Assembly: GCA_902778125.1 (NCBI GenBank)
Contig: CACYWH010000011.1
Coordinates: 1-33,990 of the forward strand
Direction of reading: 5' to 3'
Length of the DNA: 33,990 bases
Source of the DNA: an uncultured Erysipelotrichaceae bacterium
Lineage (GTDB): Bacteria; Bacillota_I; Bacilli_A; RF39; UBA660
Part shown: positions 30,857 through 33,990 of the stretch, piece after piece
How the letters are laid out: every line of letters starts with the position of its first letter
How positions within the stretch are numbered: the stretch's first letter is position 1
Program-made: the position numbers and the translations under genes
Notes under the pieces: generated by a model
Seen by the model: only the letters and a program-made list of their open reading frames with translations
What the model was told of the DNA's origin: nothing
The model's database searches: none

Positions 30857-31342
30857 ATGAAAAAAGGAAAAAGGTCTAATGTAGTACATACTCTTATTAT
30901 TTTTATTTCTTTGCTAATATTTTGTTTAGCAATAATTTCTATATATAATTCTATATATAAAGTGTTATATAAGACAGATATTCCATATTTCTTTAATAAG
31001 GCATTATTTAAAGTTGAAGATAATAATTATTCTCCAGAATATCATAAATATGATTATTTATTATTAGAAAAAAAAGATACTTATGGAGAAGATAACATAA
31101 TTATATATAAATACCATAATAATTATAGAATTGCAAAAGTATTAAATTATAATGCTGGAGGGTATACAATAGTTGATAAAAATAATAATTATAGTAGAAT
31201 TGATAATACATTAATACTTGGTTATGTTAAATACAATTTTTATAAGTTAGGATTTATATTTTCAACCCCTTTATTAATATTATCGCTTGGAGTTTTAATT
31301 GCTGCATATTTTATACTTGGTATATATGAAAAAGATAGTTAA
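30857..31342 (+). CDS. Degenerate signal peptidase I (SipW/S26)-like membrane protein
   Basis: 161 aa. N-terminal TM (about 9-31), an outside beta-rich region and two C-terminal hydrophobic segments (about 133-155), the layout of SipW/archaeal-type signal peptidases. YSPEYHKYDYLLLEKK, NIIIYKYHNNYRIAKVL and GGYTIVDKNNNYSRIDN mirror the SMxPtl..GD, vvHRI and TKGDnN-D blocks. The catalytic Ser context is altered, and the expected His/Lys in the HRI block is Tyr, so it is probably inactive. ATG 30857 is chosen from the AAGGA spacing. It could alternatively be an unrelated small membrane protein. Confidence 0.55.
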   Translation: MKKGKRSNVVHTLIIFISLLIFCLAIISIYNSIYKVLYKTDIPYFFNKALFKVEDNNYSPEYHKYDYLLLEKKDTYGEDNIIIYKYHNNYRIAKVLNYNAGGYTIVDKNNNYSRIDNTLILGYVKYNFYKLGFIFSTPLLILSLGVLIAAYFILGIYEKDS

Positions 31343-31359
31343 ACATTAACTATCTTTTT
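31329..31359. terminator. Bidirectional terminator between the SipW-like gene and glyA
   Basis: Perfect 14-bp stem AAAAAGATAGTTAA / TTAACTATCTTTTT with loop ACA. Stop codons of both convergent genes lie within the stem. Confidence 0.85.
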
Positions 31360-32567
31360 ATTGGATGCTTCAAAGTAATATTTAAAACTTCTTTTTTTAA
31401 CTCGTTTAATACTTTTTTATCTTTAGAATTTTTAAGTGCCTTAATTATTATACTAGCTACTAAAGTAAAATCTTTTTCATTTAATCCCCTCGTAGTCATA
31501 GCAGCACTTCCAATTCTAAGTCCACTTGCTACATTTGGCTTTTCAGTTTCATTTGGAATAGTATTTTTATTTACAGTAATATAAATACTATCAAGGATTT
31601 TTTCTGCTTCCCTACCTGTTAATCCAAAACTTGTTTTAACATCAATTAACATAAGATGATTATCAGTACCATTTGATATAACCTTAACATCATTCTTTAT
31701 AAATTCATCTGCCATTGCTTTGGAATTTTTAATGACATTTTTTGCATATATTTTGAAGTCATCTTGAAGCGCTTCATAAAAGCATTGGGCTTTAGCAGCA
31801 ATAACATGCATTAAAGGTCCGCCTTGAATTCCAGGGAAAATAGTTTTATTAATTTTTTTTATTATTTCTTCATCGTTTGTTAATATTATTCCTCCTCTTG
31901 GTCCTCTAAGCGTTTTGTGAGTTGTAGATGTTACAACATGAGCATATTTGCATGGATTTTCATGAACACCGCCTGCTACTAGACCAGCAATATGAGCCAT
32001 ATCCACCATTAAATATGCACCACATTTATCAGCAATTTCTCTAAATCTTTTAAAATCTATTTTCCTACTATACGCACTACATCCTGCAATTATCATTTTA
32101 GGCTTTTCAGCAATAGCAAGTTTTTCTATTTCATCATAATTCAAAACTTCATTAACAAGTCCATAAGAAATTATTTCATAATCTATACCACTAAAGTTTA
32201 CACTACTACCATGTGTTAGATGTCCACCTTCAGATAATGACATTCCAAGCACTTTGTCTCCCTTAGAAAGCAATGCTCTATATACCGCCATATTAGCTGA
32301 ACTTCCGCTATGAGGTTGAACATTTGCATATTTGCAGCCAAATAACTTACAAACATATTCTATCGCCTTATTTTCGAATATATCTATATATTCACACCCA
32401 CCATAATATCTCTTACCTGGGTATCCTTCAGCATATTTATTTGTAAGAATACTTCCTTGCAATTTTAATACATCCTTTGAAACATAATTTTCACTAGCAA
32501 TTAACTCAATATTTCGATTTTGTCTTATCTTTTCTTTTCTTAATGCTTTTAATAATTCTTTATCCAT
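31350..32567 (-). CDS. glyA: Serine hydroxymethyltransferase
   Basis: PLP enzyme that moves a one-carbon unit from serine to tetrahydrofolate, forming glycine. 405 aa from ATG 32567 (GGTGAT at 5 nt; frame upstream to 32600 lacks conserved residues). Motifs: [43 protein letters not shown] and the PLP-Lys motif [13 protein letters not shown], with [27 protein letters not shown] at the end. All catalytic residues look intact. Monocistronic, with its own extended -10 promoter. Confidence 0.97.
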   Translation of the reverse strand: MDKELLKALRKEKIRQNRNIELIASENYVSKDVLKLQGSILTNKYAEGYPGKRYYGGCEYIDIFENKAIEYVCKLFGCKYANVQPHSGSSANMAVYRALLSKGDKVLGMSLSEGGHLTHGSSVNFSGIDYEIISYGLVNEVLNYDEIEKLAIAEKPKMIIAGCSAYSRKIDFKRFREIADKCGAYLMVDMAHIAGLVAGGVHENPCKYAHVVTSTTHKTLRGPRGGIILTNDEEIIKKINKTIFPGIQGGPLMHVIAAKAQCFYEALQDDFKIYAKNVIKNSKAMADEFIKNDVKVISNGTDNHLMLIDVKTSFGLTGREAEKILDSIYITVNKNTIPNETEKPNVASGLRIGSAAMTTRGLNEKDFTLVASIIIKALKNSKDKKVLNELKKEVLNITLKHPIKR

Positions 32568-32586
32568 TTCCATCACCGTTATTATA

Positions 32587-32595
32587 ATTATAACA
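32587..32595 (-). promoter_or_regulatory. Extended -10 promoter of glyA
   Basis: The minus strand reads TGTTATAAT; +1 about 32580, 13-nt leader. No room for a glycine riboswitch. Confidence 0.6.
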
Positions 32596-32620
32596 TACAT
32601 TGATTACTAATTTTTAAAAA

Positions 32621-32646
32621 AATAATATAACATTTGTTATATTATT
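32621..32646 (-). terminator. Terminator of the LppM-like lipoprotein gene
   Basis: Perfect 12-bp stem AATAATATAACA / TGTTATATTATT with a 2-nt loop. The minus strand continues into TTTTT. It overlaps the stop at 32642. Confidence 0.65.
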
Positions 32647-33817
32647 CTTCATCTTTTATCTCAATAATTTTTTCTTCTTTTTCTATACTATTTATTATAT
32701 CCATCATTTCATTTTCAAGTTCTTTACTTGGTTTTAATGAATTCTCTTCTTCATCAACTATTTCAACAATATCATTAGTTTGAGAAGAAGAAATAACATT
32801 ACTTTTTTCATTTAAAGCAATATTCTCAATACTTGGATCATATTCAGTTAAAATAGGTATTGAACTTTCAAGTTTAGATTTCTTAGCATTTTTTAATTTA
32901 ACAGCCATTAAAACGAGTAAGAATAACAATATTACAGATAAAACCACCACTCCAAATAACAAATAATAATTACTCTTATTTGCAATTTCAAAAGTAAATC
33001 CTATATTTAATGATTCATTATCTTTGTATATCCATTCTAATTCTTTTCCATTTGAAGATACATTCGTAGCATTATTAGAAAGAACTGAGGATGGTAAATT
33101 AATTATAAACTTTATATTTTCGTTTTCTTCAGGTGCTGTTTTAACATCATCTATCAAAATATCAGTAGCCATAATACCTGTTATAGATTCTTTAGTAAAG
33201 CTATAGAACCCATCACTAACATCTATAGAAGTAACATTTCCATTCTCATCACAAATAGCAAAATACTTAATATAACTATTAAATTCTAGATCACTATTTT
33301 CATTATTCAATACTAATCTAGTTTTACTTTCATTATATTTTTCTAATGCTCTTGTATAAATATTTTCAATTTTCTTAACGAAATCATCAGCAGTTTCAAG
33401 TTCAATATTTTCTATACTATCATCAAATTTATATGTAAAATCTGCAGTATATTTATTTTTTAAAAAACCTTTCTCTACCTTAAAGAATGTCTTATCAGCA
33501 AAATCTTCATTAAAATAATCATTCAAATTTACTTTAACTTCAGTTTCAATTGATAAATCATCTATATTATCATAATGTTTAGTTATTTTATAACCATTTC
33601 CATTTTCTTCACTTAATCTCATTATATTTAGATTTCTTTTCGCATAAATATCCTTATTAGCATTATATCTATTCTCATCTATTGGTTTTTTAGATAATAT
33701 TTTTATATCTAAATCTATACTTTTATTAGCATTTATAGTTATGTTAGTTTCTTGATTATGACAACCACTCATAAGTATAAATAAAAAAACAATTATTATT
33801 CTCTTAAAATATTTCAT
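32642..33817 (-). CDS. LppM-like lipoprotein with a C-terminal membrane anchor and cytoplasmic tail
   Basis: 391 aa. Signal peptide with lipobox LMSGC (Cys about residue 19), then NITINANKSIDLDIKILSKKP, the opening of LppM/DUF3153-type domains. The outside part runs to about residue 280, followed by a membrane helix (about 284-305) and a Ser/Glu-rich acidic cytoplasmic tail of about 80 residues ending EEKIIEIKDEE. A lipid anchor plus a TM with an inside tail suggests an envelope sensor or scaffold. AAGG lies before ATG 33817. Function unknown. Confidence 0.75.
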   Translation of the reverse strand: MKYFKRIIIVFLFILMSGCHNQETNITINANKSIDLDIKILSKKPIDENRYNANKDIYAKRNLNIMRLSEENGNGYKITKHYDNIDDLSIETEVKVNLNDYFNEDFADKTFFKVEKGFLKNKYTADFTYKFDDSIENIELETADDFVKKIENIYTRALEKYNESKTRLVLNNENSDLEFNSYIKYFAICDENGNVTSIDVSDGFYSFTKESITGIMATDILIDDVKTAPEENENIKFIINLPSSVLSNNATNVSSNGKELEWIYKDNESLNIGFTFEIANKSNYYLLFGVVVLSVILLFLLVLMAVKLKNAKKSKLESSIPILTEYDPSIENIALNEKSNVISSSQTNDIVEIVDEEENSLKPSKELENEMMDIINSIEKEEKIIEIKDEE

Positions 33818-33838
33818 ATACTACCTTCTTATAAATAA

Positions 33839-33847
33839 AGTATAGCA
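33839..33847 (-). promoter_or_regulatory. Extended -10 promoter of the LppM-like gene
   Basis: The minus strand reads TGCTATACT; +1 about 33832. Confidence 0.5.
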
Positions 33848-33873
33848 TAAATAATTAAGGAAATAAATAAAAA

Positions 33874-33892
33874 AAGCATTATATAAATGCTT
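33874..33892 (-). terminator. Terminator-like hairpin, minus strand
   Basis: Stem AAGCATT / AATGCTT with a 5-nt loop and T7 on the minus strand. No minus-strand gene is visible to its right in the window. Confidence 0.45.
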
Positions 33893-33905
33893 GAAGTTGT
33901 AAGAT

Positions 33906-33939
33906 AAATGTAGACACATAAAAACGGTCTACATTTTTT
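33906..33939 (+). terminator. Terminator-like hairpin, plus strand
   Basis: Stem AAATGTAGAC / GTCTACATTT with an 11-nt loop and a run of six T on the plus strand. No plus-strand gene lies just upstream, so it may end a small RNA or act as an attenuator. Confidence 0.45.
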
Positions 33940-33947
33940 GTTATAAT
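33939..33947 (+). promoter_or_regulatory. Extended -10 promoter at the right edge
   Basis: TGTTATAAT directly after the hairpin, +1 about 33954, next to GGAGGG. Confidence 0.6.
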
Positions 33948-33964
33948 AAAATTGGAGGGATAAT

Positions 33965-33990
33965 ATGACAAGAATTAGAAAAGAACCAAA
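33965..33990 (+). CDS. Start of a gene cut by the window edge
   Basis: ATG 33965 with GGAGGG 5-6 nt upstream and an extended -10 promoter. Only MTRIRKEP is visible, so no function can be given. Confidence 0.6.

Noticed and set aside
1-33990. CRISPR arrays, tRNA or rRNA genes
   Set aside because: No spaced direct repeats, no cloverleaf ending in CCA or GTTCGA-type loop, and no rRNA motifs were seen on either strand.
1-33990. Mycoplasma genetic code (UGA as Trp)
   Set aside because: Trp is encoded by TGG throughout and TGA ends the hydrolase gene before murF.

Overview
The window is very AT-rich DNA from a Gram-positive-type bacterium with small, tightly packed genes. UGA is a normal stop codon and tryptophan is UGG, so this is not the mycoplasma code. 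The cell makes peptidoglycan (glutamate racemase, D-Ala-D-Ala ligase, MurF, cell-wall hydrolases, lipoproteins with lipoboxes, no outer-membrane genes). Shine-Dalgarno sequences are AGGAG/GGTG, many promoters are extended -10 boxes (TGnTATAAT), and stop codons often lie inside intrinsic terminators. This fits an uncultured low-GC member of the Bacilli (Erysipelotrichales/RF39-like gut lineages). That placement is an inference from style only.

Layout. 1-3.5 kb: RluA pseudouridine synthase with a ZIP transporter, a sirtuin that looks leaderless, and two membrane proteins. 3.5-7.8 kb: murI facing an alpha/beta hydrolase-murF-ddl operon. 7.9-10.9 kb: a small membrane protein, a short GH13 enzyme, a small protein with a bacteriocin-like double-glycine N-terminus, and a DUF1015 protein. 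10.9-13.9 kb (+ strand): zinc-ribbon membrane protein, SleB-type hydrolase, a 526-aa coiled-coil membrane protein, an 18-codon microORF and a 139-aa protein. 13.97-18.2 kb: a LysM amidase gene split by a 2.84-kb element. 18.2-21.3 kb: lipoprotein, zinc-ribbon protein, zinc-dependent phospholipase-like protein, and a thioredoxin reductase/glutathione peroxidase pair. 21.4-27.3 kb: NAD salvage locus with an NrtR-type regulator. 27.3-34 kb: DUF4298/HAD pair, DUF3267-GtrA-metallo-beta-lactamase operon, a degenerate SipW-like protein, glyA and an LppM-like lipoprotein.

Main result. A large serine recombinase element (about 14087-16930) lies inside the fifth LysM repeat of an N-acetylmuramoyl-L-alanine amidase. 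The 5' part of the gene stops being LysM-like right after the KKGD motif at 16930. The missing repeat, with its own stop and terminator, lies at 13971-14090. Both junctions share GATA. The element carries the recombinase, two or three tiny overlapping ORFs behind an operator-like promoter, a ~130-bp block of nested hairpins, and one cargo gene with a RyR-type domain.

Second result. pncA-pncB-Nudix-nadE-nadD is driven by a consensus promoter (TTGACA-17-TATAAT). A perfect 12-7-12 inverted repeat covers its spacer, -10 box and start site. An NrtR-like Nudix-winged-helix gene and pncC lie just downstream, so the locus looks like a self-contained NAD salvage regulon.
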